DNA of 64,000 nt from Streptomyces rubrogriseus. Its GTDB lineage: Bacteria > Actinomycetota > Actinomycetes > Streptomycetales > Streptomycetaceae. The stretch is from the NCBI RefSeq assembly GCF_027947575.1, contig NZ_CP116256.1, positions 6,076,001 through 6,140,000 of the forward strand, given 5' to 3'. The notes below the pieces were generated by a model, which saw only the letters and a list, made by a program, of their open reading frames with translations, had not been told where the DNA came from and made no database searches. Positions 16,618 through 25,077 of the stretch are shown in pieces; position 1 is the first letter of the stretch, and each line of letters starts with the position of its first letter. The position numbers were made by a program, and so were the translations under genes.

Positions 16618-17973
16618 ATGACCAGCACCACTGAACCCGTCGAGCCGCTGTCGGTCTGGCAGCTGTCGGAGACGACCCTGCTGCGGTTCGCCACCGCGGG
16701 CTCGGTCGACGACGGCAAGTCCACGCTGGTCGGCCGTCTGCTGCACGACTCCAAGTCGGTCCTCACCGACCAGCTGGAGGCGGTCGAGCGCGCCTCCGCG
16801 AGCCGCGGCCAGGACGCCCCGGACCTCGCGCTGCTCACCGACGGCCTCAGGGCCGAGCGCGAGCAGGGCATCACCATCGACGTGGCCTACCGCTACTTCG
16901 CCACCCCGCGCCGCCGGTTCATCCTGGCCGACACCCCCGGGCACGTGCAGTACACGCGGAACATGGTCACCGGCGCCTCCACGGCCGAGCTGACGGTGAT
17001 CCTGGTCGACGCCCGCAACGGCGTCGTCGAGCAGACCCGCCGGCACGCCGCGATCGCCGCCCTGCTGCGCGTCCCGCACGTCGTCCTGGCCGTCAACAAG
17101 ATGGACCTGGTCGACTACCAGGAGTCCGTGTTCGCGGCCATCGCCGAGGAGTTCACGGCGTACGCCACCGAGCTGGGCGTCCCGGAGGTCACCGCGATCC
17201 CCATCTCGGCCCTGGAGGGCGACAACGTGGTGGAGGCGTCGGCGGTCATGGACTGGTACGGCGGCCCGACGGTGCTGGAACACCTGGAGACCGTCCCGGT
17301 CAGCCACGACCTGGCGCACTGCCACGCCCGGCTGCCGGTGCAGTACGTGATCCGGCCGCAGACCGCCGAGCACCCCGACTACCGCGGCTACGCGGGGCAG
17401 ATCGCCGCCGGCACCTTCCGGGTGGGCGACGAGGTCACCGTGCTGCCCTCGGGCCGCACCTCGAAGGTGTCCGCCATCGACGTGCTCGGCGAGCCGGTCG
17501 ACGCCGCCTGGACGCCGCAGTCGGTGACGCTGCTCCTGGAGGACGACATCGACGTCTCGCGCGGCGACCTGATCGTGCCCAGCGAGGACGCGCCGGCCAC
17601 CAGCCAGGACGTCGAGGCCACCGTCTGCCACGTCGCCGACGCGCCGCTCACCGTGGGCCACCGGGTACTGCTCAAGCACGGCACCCGCACGGTCAAGGCG
17701 ATCGTCAAGGACATCCCGGCCCGGCTCACGCTGGACGACCTGTCGCTGCACCCGCACCCCGGGCAGCTCGTCGCCAACGACATCGGCCGCGTGAAGGTCC
17801 GCACCGCCGAGCCGCTGCCCGCCGACTCCTACGCCGACTCGCGGCGCACCGGATCGTTCATCCTGATCGACCCCAGCGACGGCACCACGCTCACCGCCGG
17901 CATGGTCGGCGAGTCCTTCGCCGCGCCGGAGCCGGTCAAGGACGCGGCCGACGACGACGGGTGGGACTTCTGA
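16618..17973 (+). CDS. cysN: Sulfate adenylyltransferase subunit 1 (GTPase)
   Basis: A 451-aa GTPase subunit that couples GTP hydrolysis to APS synthesis by CysD. G1 is GSVDDGKSTLVGRLL (about residue 29), the switch region AEREQGITIDVAYRYF, G3 ADTPGH, and G4 VNKMDLV, with an elongation-factor-like beta-barrel following. No fused APS kinase domain is present, in agreement with the separate cysC gene. The gene starts 2 nt after cysD. It ends in an acidic DDDGWDF tail just before a small frame at 17976. Confidence 0.94.
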   Translation: MTSTTEPVEPLSVWQLSETTLLRFATAGSVDDGKSTLVGRLLHDSKSVLTDQLEAVERASASRGQDAPDLALLTDGLRAEREQGITIDVAYRYFATPRRRFILADTPGHVQYTRNMVTGASTAELTVILVDARNGVVEQTRRHAAIAALLRVPHVVLAVNKMDLVDYQESVFAAIAEEFTAYATELGVPEVTAIPISALEGDNVVEASAVMDWYGGPTVLEHLETVPVSHDLAHCHARLPVQYVIRPQTAEHPDYRGYAGQIAAGTFRVGDEVTVLPSGRTSKVSAIDVLGEPVDAAWTPQSVTLLLEDDIDVSRGDLIVPSEDAPATSQDVEATVCHVADAPLTVGHRVLLKHGTRTVKAIVKDIPARLTLDDLSLHPHPGQLVANDIGRVKVRTAEPLPADSYADSRRTGSFILIDPSDGTTLTAGMVGESFAAPEPVKDAADDDGWDF

Positions 17974-17975
17974 GC

Positions 17976-18080
17976 ATGTCCTCCCCCGACTTCTACTCCA
18001 CGTTCGCCAAGGAGGGCGGCCGCGTCGGCAGCGGCTTCCTCGGCAGCGGGCAGGGCGGAGTGGCGCGATGTGCGCGGTGA
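17976..18080 (+). CDS. Small ORF downstream of cysN, 34 aa, unknown
   Basis: An ATG 2 nt after the cysN stop opens a 34-residue frame beginning MSSPDFYSTFAKEGGR and ending ARCAR. Third positions are nearly all G or C over the first 30 codons, like the neighbouring genes. Gly-rich, no transmembrane segment, one Cys. It could be a small coupled protein or the remnant of a longer gene. I recognise no family. Confidence 0.35.
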   Translation: MSSPDFYSTFAKEGGRVGSGFLGSGQGGVARCAR

Positions 18081-18206
18081 CGTACGCGCACCGCTCGCGC
18101 GCCCTCACCCCCCACAGCCGAAGACCTGCCGACCTCCCGGCCACGACCTGAGACCTCGGACCAACCGACAGGCGTGCGTGCCGGACCAACGAGAGGAACA
18201 CCTCCC

Positions 18207-19310
18207 GTGCCTGCCACCACCGCCCTGCGCCGCACGCTGGCGGTCATAGCCGCCCTTCCCCTCCTGACGCTGGCCGCCTGCGGCTACGGCTCCCAGGCGA
18301 AGGACGACGACACCGCCAAGGTCGCCGAGGGCGCCGAGAAGATCGACGGTCTCGACTCCGTCCGGATCGGCTACTTCGGCAACATCACCCACGCCACCCC
18401 GCTGGTCGCCAACCAGAAGGGCTTCTTCCAGAAGGCGCTGGGCGCCACCGAGGCCAAGTACGCGGTCTTCAACGCGGGCCCGTCCGAGATCGAGGCGCTG
18501 AACTCGGGCTCCATCGACATCGGCTGGATCGGCCCCTCGCCGTCGATCAACGGCTACGCCAAGTCCGGCGGCAAGAACCTGCGCATCATCGGCGGGTCGG
18601 CCTCGGGCGGCGTGAAGCTCGTGGTCAACCCGGACAAGATCAAGTCCCTGGACGACGTCAAGGGCAAGCGCATCGCCACCCCGCAGCTGGGCAACACGCA
18701 GGACGTGGCGTTCCTCAACTGGATAGCCGAGCAGGGCTGGAAGGTCGACGCCCAGAGCGGCAAGGGCGACGTGACGGTCGTCCGCAGTGACAACAAGGTC
18801 ACCCCGGACGCCTACAAGTCGGGTTCCCTGGACGGCGCCTGGGTGCCCGAGCCCACCGCGTCCAAGCTGGTGGCCGAGGGCGGCAAGGTGCTCCTCGACG
18901 AGTCGACGCTGTGGCCGGACGAGAAGTTCGTGATCACGAACATCATCGTGTCGCAGAAGTTCCTCAAGGAGCACCCGAAGGCCGTGGAGGCGGTGCTCGA
19001 GGCGTCGGTCGACACCAACGAGTGGATCACGGCCAACCCGGACGAGGCGAAGACCGCGGCCAACGCCCAGCTGGAGAAGGACTCCGGCAAGGCACTCCCG
19101 GCGGACGTGCTGGACCCGGCCTGGGAGTCGATCAAGCTCACCGACGACCCGCTGGCGTCCACCCTCGACGCCCAGGCGCAGCACGCCGTCAAGGCCGGTC
19201 TGCTGGACAAGCCCGACCTGAACGGCATCTACGACCTGACGCCGCTGAACAAGGTCCTCAAGGCCAAGGGCAAGCCCGCGGTCGACGACGCCGGGCTCGG
19301 CGTCGAGTAA
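18207..19310 (+). CDS. ssuA: Sulfonate/sulfur-source ABC transporter substrate-binding lipoprotein
   Basis: A 367-aa exported lipoprotein. GAGAGGA precedes the GTG at 18207 by 9 nt. The signal ends in a lipobox, LLTLAAC, so the cysteine is lipidated. The body is an SsuA/TauA/NMT1-type binding protein: RIGYFGNITHATPLVANQKGFF, GPSEIEALNSGSIDIGWIGPSPSINGYAKSGG and SASGGVKLVVNPD. It probably delivers an organosulfur compound such as an alkanesulfonate to the SsuB/SsuC proteins encoded next. Position inside the sulfur operon supports sulfur supply; the actual ligand is unknown. Confidence 0.85.
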   Translation: MPATTALRRTLAVIAALPLLTLAACGYGSQAKDDDTAKVAEGAEKIDGLDSVRIGYFGNITHATPLVANQKGFFQKALGATEAKYAVFNAGPSEIEALNSGSIDIGWIGPSPSINGYAKSGGKNLRIIGGSASGGVKLVVNPDKIKSLDDVKGKRIATPQLGNTQDVAFLNWIAEQGWKVDAQSGKGDVTVVRSDNKVTPDAYKSGSLDGAWVPEPTASKLVAEGGKVLLDESTLWPDEKFVITNIIVSQKFLKEHPKAVEAVLEASVDTNEWITANPDEAKTAANAQLEKDSGKALPADVLDPAWESIKLTDDPLASTLDAQAQHAVKAGLLDKPDLNGIYDLTPLNKVLKAKGKPAVDDAGLGVE

Positions 19311-19343
19311 AGCCCGGATCCGACCACCCAGGAGGTGACGACC

Positions 19344-20138
19344 ATGGCCACGACCACGACCCTCGCCAAGGCCGAAGACGGCACCGAGCCGGCCGCGTAC
19401 GCCGCCCGGATCGAGCACGTCTCGAAGTCCTTCGCGGGCCCCGCCGGGCAGCAGCTCGTCCTGGACGACATCACCCTCGATGTCGCGCCCGGCGAGTTCG
19501 TCACCCTCCTGGGAGCCTCCGGCTGCGGCAAGTCCACGCTGCTGAACCTGGTGGCGGGCCTGGACCGGCCCAGCGCGGGCGGCATCAGCACGGACGGGCG
19601 GCCGGCCCTGATGTTCCAGGAGCACGCCCTGTTCCCGTGGCTGACCGCGGGCAAGAACATCGAACTCGCCCTCCGGCTGCGGGGCGTGCCCAAGTCCGAG
19701 CGCCGCGACAAGGCGGAGGAGCTGCTCGAACTCGTCCGTCTGAAGGGCGCGTACGGCAAGCGGGTGCACGAGCTGTCCGGCGGTATGCGCCAGCGGGTCG
19801 CGATGGCCCGGGCGCTGGCCCAGGAGAGCAAGCTGCTGCTGATGGACGAGCCGTTCGCGGCGCTGGACGCCATCACGCGGGACGTGCTGCACGACGAGCT
19901 GACCCGCATCTGGCGCGAGACGCAGGTGTCCGTGCTGTTCGTGACGCACAACGTCCGCGAGGCCGTGCGGCTGGCCGAGCGGGTGGTGCTGCTGTCCTCC
20001 CGTCCCGGGCGCATCGCGCGCGAGTGGACGGTCGGCATCCCGCAGCCGCGCCGCATCGAGGACACCGCCGTGGCGGAGCTGTCCGTCGAGATCACCGAAG
20101 AACTGCGTGGGGAGATCCGCCGACATGGCCAGCACTGA
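19344..20138 (+). CDS. ssuB: Sulfonate-type ABC transporter ATP-binding protein
   Basis: A 264-aa ATPase of the nitrate/sulfonate/taurine class. A strong AGGAGGTGA site (19330-19338) precedes the ATG at 19344. Walker A is LGASGCGKSTLLN, the Q-loop LMFQEHALFPWLT, the signature LSGGMRQRVAMARAL, Walker B LLLMDEPFAALD, and the His switch VLFVTHNV. It energises uptake through the permease encoded next, whose start overlaps by 14 nt. Confidence 0.9.
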   Translation: MATTTTLAKAEDGTEPAAYAARIEHVSKSFAGPAGQQLVLDDITLDVAPGEFVTLLGASGCGKSTLLNLVAGLDRPSAGGISTDGRPALMFQEHALFPWLTAGKNIELALRLRGVPKSERRDKAEELLELVRLKGAYGKRVHELSGGMRQRVAMARALAQESKLLLMDEPFAALDAITRDVLHDELTRIWRETQVSVLFVTHNVREAVRLAERVVLLSSRPGRIAREWTVGIPQPRRIEDTAVAELSVEITEELRGEIRRHGQH

Positions 20139-21036
20139 CACGACGCGTCCCGCCGGGAGCGCGGCCGCGAAGGACGGCGGCGACCTCGCCGGTCTGGAGG
20201 CGGGCCTGGACGCACTGGAGTCGGTGCAGCAGGGGCGCACGCCGTGGCGGCAGACCTTCGTCGAGAAGATCCTGCCGCCCACCGTCGCGGTCCTGCTGGT
20301 CCTTGCCGTGTGGCAGGCACTGGTCTCGTTCAAGATCGTCGACGACCCGACCAAGCTGCCTGCCCCCTCGGACGTGTGGGACGTGCTCCACCAGGCCTGG
20401 CTCCAGGGCGAACTGCTCGGCTACATCTGGACCAGCGTCTCGCGCGGACTGCTCGGCTTCTGCTTCGCACTGGTCATCGGCACTCCGCTGGGGCTGCTGG
20501 TGGCGCGGGTGAAGTTCGTGCGGGCGGCGATCGGCCCGATCCTGTCCGGCCTCCAGTCGCTGCCGTCGGTGGCCTGGGTGCCGCCGGCCGTGATCTGGCT
20601 GGGCCTGAACAACTCGATGATGTACGCCGTCATCCTGCTCGGCGCGGTGCCCTCCATCGCCAACGGCCTGGTGTCCGGCGTCGACCAGGTCTCCCCGATC
20701 TTCCTGCGGGCGGGGCGCACGCTGGGCGCGACGGGGCTGAAGGGCACCTGGCACATCGTGCTGCCGGCCGCGCTCCCCGGCTACGTCGCCGGCCTCAAGC
20801 AGGGCTGGGCGTTCTCCTGGCGCTCGCTGATGGCCGCCGAGATCATCGCCTCCTTCCCCGACCTGGGCGTCGGCCTCGGGCAGTTGCTGGAGAACGGCCG
20901 CAACGCCAGCGACATGGCCATGGTCTTCGAGGCCATCCTGCTCATCCTGGTCGTCGGCATCGCCATCGACCTGCTGATCTTCAGCCCGCTGGAGCGCTGG
21001 GTGCTGCGCAGCCGCGGTCTGCTGGTGAAGGGCTGA
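20125..21036 (+). CDS. ssuC: Sulfonate-type ABC transporter permease
   Basis: A 303-aa inner-membrane permease with a long hydrophilic N-terminus (about 50 residues) and six predicted membrane segments. The EAA loop-type segment lies around SPIFLRAGRTLGATGLKGTWHIVLPAALPGYVAGLKQGWAFSW. The ATG at 20125 is chosen over a GTG at 20107; GGGGAG lies 10 nt upstream. It belongs to the BPD type 1 family of SsuC/TauC proteins and pairs with the ATPase and lipoprotein just upstream. Confidence 0.9.
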   Translation: MASTDTTRPAGSAAAKDGGDLAGLEAGLDALESVQQGRTPWRQTFVEKILPPTVAVLLVLAVWQALVSFKIVDDPTKLPAPSDVWDVLHQAWLQGELLGYIWTSVSRGLLGFCFALVIGTPLGLLVARVKFVRAAIGPILSGLQSLPSVAWVPPAVIWLGLNNSMMYAVILLGAVPSIANGLVSGVDQVSPIFLRAGRTLGATGLKGTWHIVLPAALPGYVAGLKQGWAFSWRSLMAAEIIASFPDLGVGLGQLLENGRNASDMAMVFEAILLILVVGIAIDLLIFSPLERWVLRSRGLLVKG

Positions 21037-21044
21037 GGCACAAT

Positions 21045-21791
21045 ATGTCCGCACCGGGCCGCCCCGTACTCCTGGTCGTCGCCCACGGCAGCCGCGACCC
21101 GCGGCACGCCGCGACCGTGCACGCCCTGGTCCGCCGGGTGCGGGCGCTGCGTCCGGACGTCCGGGTGGAGACCGGCTTCCTGGACTTCAACGTCCCCTCC
21201 GTGCCGGGCGTCCTGGAGTCCCTGGAGACGGAGGGCGTGCGGGACGTGGTGGCCCTGCCGCTGCTGCTGACCCGCGCCTTCCACGCCAAGGCGGACATCC
21301 CCGCGGTCCTGGCGGCGGCGCCGCCGCGCCTGAGGATCCGGCAGGCCGAGGTGCTCGGTCCCTCGCCGATGCTGCTGTCGGCACTGGAGCGGCGGCTGTA
21401 CGAGGCGGGTCTCACGCCCGCCGACAAGTCCTCGACCGGGGTCGTGCTGGCCTCGGCGGGGTCCTCCGACCCGGAGGCGATCGCAGTGATCGCTGAAATC
21501 GCGCGGGAGTGGCGGCACACCGGTTGGTGCGCCGTGCGGCCTGCGTTCGCCTCCGCATCCCTTCCGCGCACCGAGGACGCGGTACGGCAGTTGCGCGAGC
21601 TGGGCTGTGCGCGCGTCGCCGTCGCCCCGTACGTCCTGGCGCCGGGCTTCCTGCCGGACCGCATCGCGCGCGGCGCGGCCGGGGCGGACGTGCTGGCGGA
21701 CGTCCTGGGCCCCGCACCTGAGGTGGCGCGGGTCCTGCTGGAGCGGTACGACGCGGCGCGGGTGCCGGTGGCGCTGGCGGTCGGGGCCTGA
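21045..21791 (+). CDS. Sirohydrochlorin chelatase (CbiX/SirB family)
   Basis: A 248-aa protein with two CbiX-type repeats. The first carries the conserved metal-binding VVAHGSRDPRHAATVHALV. The second (GVVLASAGSSDPEAIAVIAEIA) is more diverged and lacks the His. The family inserts Fe2+ (or Co2+) into sirohydrochlorin, the last step of siroheme synthesis. Because the sulfite reductase at the head of this operon needs siroheme, the context strongly favours the ferrochelatase role. It begins 8 nt after ssuC and ends the operon, 13 nt from a convergent gene. Confidence 0.88.
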   Translation: MSAPGRPVLLVVAHGSRDPRHAATVHALVRRVRALRPDVRVETGFLDFNVPSVPGVLESLETEGVRDVVALPLLLTRAFHAKADIPAVLAAAPPRLRIRQAEVLGPSPMLLSALERRLYEAGLTPADKSSTGVVLASAGSSDPEAIAVIAEIAREWRHTGWCAVRPAFASASLPRTEDAVRQLRELGCARVAVAPYVLAPGFLPDRIARGAAGADVLADVLGPAPEVARVLLERYDAARVPVALAVGA

Positions 21792-21804
21792 GGGCACGGG
21801 CCCC

Positions 21805-22353
21805 TCAGGCGCCCGTCAGCTCCACGAGTTTGGTGACCGTGTTCCAGTTGCGGCTGGTGGCGATCAGCCCCTTGTTGACGCGGGGTTTGGCGAGGGCCTC
21901 GGCGAGCTTGGAGCGGCCCAGGCCGTCCGGTGCGTAGAGGTACAGGGCGCGGTCGCCGAGGCGGAACTCCTCGGGACGGAAGGCCGGTGCGTCGATCGCC
22001 GCGAAGCGGTCCGCGTCGACGGGCGCGGAGAAGTACGTGACGTGCAGTTGCCTGCCCTCCAGTTCGGCGGCCGGGAAGGGGCACGCCTCGACCACCGACC
22101 TCAGGTAGGCGTGGTCGCGCACGATCACGTCCACCGGGAAGCCGAACCGCTTCCCGATCGCTTCCGCCAGCTCCGCGGCCAGCGAGTCCTCGTCGCCGTG
22201 CGCGGCGGCGAAGACGGCCTGTCCGCTCTGCAGATGGGTGCGTACGGCGTCGTGGCCGAGGGAGGTCAGCAGCGCGCGCAGGTCGGCCATCGGGACCTTC
22301 CGGCTGCCGCCCACGTTGATCCCGCGCAGCAGCGCCGCGTACATCGTCGTCAT
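21805..22353 (-). CDS. DUF1697 domain-containing protein
   Basis: A 182-aa protein starting at the ATG at 22353 (alternative at 22344). It shows the family start YAALLRGINVGGSRKVPMADLR, then LGHDAVRTHLQSGQAVF and the C-terminal ARNW-like segment TSRNWNTVTKLVEL. The fold is a small alpha/beta protein with no known biochemical role. The gene is convergent with the sirohydrochlorin chelatase. It is preceded by a strong hairpin sequence at 22370-22404. Confidence 0.85.
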   Translation of the reverse strand: MTTMYAALLRGINVGGSRKVPMADLRALLTSLGHDAVRTHLQSGQAVFAAAHGDEDSLAAELAEAIGKRFGFPVDVIVRDHAYLRSVVEACPFPAAELEGRQLHVTYFSAPVDADRFAAIDAPAFRPEEFRLGDRALYLYAPDGLGRSKLAEALAKPRVNKGLIATSRNWNTVTKLVELTGA

Positions 22354-22727
22354 CCGCACACCATAGAACGGCCGTCGTGCCCCGTGGGGGTGGGCACGAC
22401 GGCCTGGTCCGCGCCGGGCGGACGTGCGCGCCACTCTCGCCGATGCGGTGTGCGGGGTACAACCACTACACACCCCTGTGACTTAATCAACAACTCTTCC
22501 AAAAGGTGCCGGCACACCACCGCACCCTGATCAACGCCCCTGGGACCGCCCGGTAGATGTAAGGGGCCGGGATCCTCCTCAGCGGTGAGGGCGGCGGTAC
22601 GGAGGGATGAGACGGCGCCGCCGCACGTCACCGAAGAGCACGACGCGACGGCCTTACGCGGCCCATACCTTCGAAACGCAAGGTGGCGGCAGGGGGCCGG
22701 CACCGCTCATGAGGGGGCAGGCCGGTC
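22354..22727. other. Divergent intergenic region with hairpin between DUF1697 gene and MMPL gene
   Basis: 374 bp without a convincing gene. GGCCGTCGTGCCC at 22370-22382 pairs exactly with 22392-22404 (13-bp stem, 9-nt loop), only 17 bp upstream of the DUF1697 start; it would lie in that gene's leader RNA. A second inverted repeat, GGTGTG at 22447-22452 and CACACC at 22469-22474, flanks an inner GGT-ACA-ACC and looks like an operator. An AT-rich segment at 22475-22510 is a likely promoter area. Confidence 0.5.
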
Positions 22728-24998
22728 ATGCGGAACCGAGAGACACGGGTGCGGGGCATAGCCGCCCGGGCGGGCGGCTGGAGTGCCCGGCACCGATGGG
22801 CCGCCGTCGGGATCTGGGTGCTGTTCGTCGTCCTGGCGACGGGGCTCGGTTCGGCGGCCGGCCGGGTCGACGTCAAGGACAGCGACCAGATGGGCGGCGA
22901 GACGCACACCGCCGCCCGGATCGTCGAGGACGCCGGGATCGACGAGCCGGCCGGTGAGACGGTCCTGATCCAGGCGAAGTCGGGTGACGTGAAGGCCACG
23001 GACGCCGAGTTCCGGGCCGCGGTCGACGCGGTCGTCACGGCGGTGGAGGGGACCGGGGAGGTCACCGGGGTCACCTCGCCGTACGACGCGAAGACGATCT
23101 CGGAGGACGGCCGCAGCGCGCTGGTGCAGTTCGACATGCGCGGCGAGGCGGACACCGCGGGCGAGCGGGTCGAGCCGGTGCTGAAGGCGGTCGAGGGGGT
23201 CCAGAAGGAGCACGAGTCGCTGCGGATCGAGGAGATCGGCGGCGCCAGCATGATGAAGACGTTCGACGACGCGTTCGGCGACGACTTCAAGAAGGCCGAG
23301 TACTCGGCGGTGCCGGTGGCGCTGGGCATCCTGCTCGTCGCCTTCGGCGCGCTGGTGGCGGCGCTGGTCCCGGTGGCGCTGGCGATCACCGCGATCATCG
23401 CGACGATGGGTCTGATGGGCCTGGTCAGCCACCTCCAGCCGATGAGCGAGACCGCCAACTCCGTGATGCTGCTGGTCGGTCTGGCCGTCGGCGTCGACTA
23501 CTGCCTGTTCTACCTGCGCCGCGAGCGCGAGGAGCGGGCCGCCGGACGGGACGCGCGGACGGCGCTCCGGATCGCCGCCGCCACCAGTGGCCGGGCGATC
23601 GTCGTCTCCGGTGTCACGGTGTGCGTGGCGATGGCGGGCATGCTGTTCACCGGCATCGCCGAGTTCGAGGCGATGGGCCTGGCCTCGCTGATGGTGGTCG
23701 CGGTGGCCATGGTCGGCTCGGTGACGGTGCTGCCGGCGCTGCTGTCCCTGCTGGGCGAGCGGGTGGAGAAGGGCCGCGTGCCGTTCCTGCGCCGGCGCCG
23801 GCCGAGCGGCTCCGCGAGTGAGGGCAGCCGGTTCTGGACGGCCGTACTCAAGCGCGTACTGGCCAAGCCCCTGCTCGCCGCCGTGGTCGCCGTCGGCGCG
23901 CTGCTGGCGGTCGCCGCGCCCGCCCTGGGCATGAAGACGCAGAACCTCACGCTGGACCAGGAGTTCGGCGACTCGCTGCCCATCGTGCAGACGTACAACC
24001 GGGTCAACGAGGCGTTCCCCGGCGGGTCCGACCCGGCCGAGGTGGTGGTGAAGGCCGACGACATCAACGCACCCGAGGTGCGGGCCGCGCTCGCCGACTT
24101 CCGGGAGCGGGCGATCAGTTCGGGGGCCTCGCGCGGTCCCGTGGACATCACCGTGCACGACCGGCAGAACGTCGCGCTGGTGTACGTCCCGCTGGTCGGC
24201 GGCTCCGACCAGGACAAGGCGGGCGAGAGCCTGGACAAGCTGCGCGACGACGTACGGCCGGCGACGCTGGGCAAGGTCGACGGCGTCGAGGCGCCGATCA
24301 CCGGTCAGGTGGCCGGCAACAAGGACTTCAACGACCAGCTCGTCGGATCGGTCCTGCCGGTCTTCGCCTTCGTCGTGGTCTTCGCCTTCCTGCTGATGCT
24401 GCTGTCCTTCCGCTCGCTGACGGTCGCGCTCACCTCGATCGTGCTCAACCTGCTGTCGGTGGGCGCGGCGTACGGCATCCTGGTCGCCGTCTTCCAGCAC
24501 GGCTGGGGCGCCTCGCTGGTGGGCGCCGAGGGCGTGGGCGCCATCATCACGTGGCTGCCGCTGTTCCTCTTCGTGATCCTGTTCGGCCTGTCGATGGACT
24601 ACCACGTGTTCGTGGTCTCCCGGATCCGCGAGGCGCGGCTGCGCGGGCGCTCCACCCGGGACGCGATCCAGCACGGCGTGGTCACCACGGCGGGGGTCGT
24701 CACCAGCGCCGCCGTCATCATGGTCGCGGTGTTCGCCATCTTCGGCACGCTGTCCATGCAGTCGATGAAGCAGATGGGCGTGGGCCTGGCGGCGGCGGTG
24801 CTGATCGACGCGACGATCATCCGGGGCGTCCTGCTGCCGGCCGTGATGTCGCTGCTCGGCGAGCGCAACTGGTACCTGCCGAAGTGGCTGCACCGGCTGC
24901 CCGACCTGACCCACGACGAGTCGCCCGAGGCGATCGCGTCGCCGGAGCGGGACGGCGAGGGCGAGCGCGGGGAGCGGGGCGAACGGGTCGGGGTCTGA
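22728..24998 (+). CDS. MMPL family (RND-type) transporter
   Basis: A 756-aa membrane protein with the duplicated RND layout: one helix (WAAVGIWVLFVVLATGL), an extracytoplasmic domain of about 150 residues, then five to six helices, and the same order repeated after residue 370. Conserved SANSVMLLVGLAVGVDYCLFYLRR-type and LFGLSMDYHVFVVSRIREA segments carry the membrane Asp residues (GVDY, SMDY) used for proton coupling. Actinobacterial MmpL-type proteins move lipids or hydrophobic compounds across the membrane. No neighbouring lipid or polyketide gene identifies the substrate. The C-terminus is acidic and Arg-rich. A strong terminator follows. Confidence 0.9.
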   Translation: MRNRETRVRGIAARAGGWSARHRWAAVGIWVLFVVLATGLGSAAGRVDVKDSDQMGGETHTAARIVEDAGIDEPAGETVLIQAKSGDVKATDAEFRAAVDAVVTAVEGTGEVTGVTSPYDAKTISEDGRSALVQFDMRGEADTAGERVEPVLKAVEGVQKEHESLRIEEIGGASMMKTFDDAFGDDFKKAEYSAVPVALGILLVAFGALVAALVPVALAITAIIATMGLMGLVSHLQPMSETANSVMLLVGLAVGVDYCLFYLRREREERAAGRDARTALRIAAATSGRAIVVSGVTVCVAMAGMLFTGIAEFEAMGLASLMVVAVAMVGSVTVLPALLSLLGERVEKGRVPFLRRRRPSGSASEGSRFWTAVLKRVLAKPLLAAVVAVGALLAVAAPALGMKTQNLTLDQEFGDSLPIVQTYNRVNEAFPGGSDPAEVVVKADDINAPEVRAALADFRERAISSGASRGPVDITVHDRQNVALVYVPLVGGSDQDKAGESLDKLRDDVRPATLGKVDGVEAPITGQVAGNKDFNDQLVGSVLPVFAFVVVFAFLLMLLSFRSLTVALTSIVLNLLSVGAAYGILVAVFQHGWGASLVGAEGVGAIITWLPLFLFVILFGLSMDYHVFVVSRIREARLRGRSTRDAIQHGVVTTAGVVTSAAVIMVAVFAIFGTLSMQSMKQMGVGLAAAVLIDATIIRGVLLPAVMSLLGERNWYLPKWLHRLPDLTHDESPEAIASPERDGEGERGERGERVGV

Positions 24999-25022
24999 CC
25001 GGCACGCCGTCGCACCACGGCC

Positions 25023-25061
25023 GCGGGGCCCGTCGGTTCCGGGGGAACCGACGGGCCCCGC
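25023..25061. terminator. Bidirectional terminator between MMPL gene and mgt
   Basis: GCGGGGCCCGTCGGTTCC (25023-25040) pairs perfectly with 25044-25061, an 18-bp stem with a 3-nt loop. It stands between the convergent stops at 24998 and 25078 and could serve both. Confidence 0.85.
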
Positions 25062-25077
25062 GCTGTGTTGCGCCGGA

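Noticed and set aside
22607..22957. Arg-rich small gene in front of the MMPL gene
   Set aside because: It overlaps the MMPL reading frame, has biased low-information composition, and the MMPL start is well supported.
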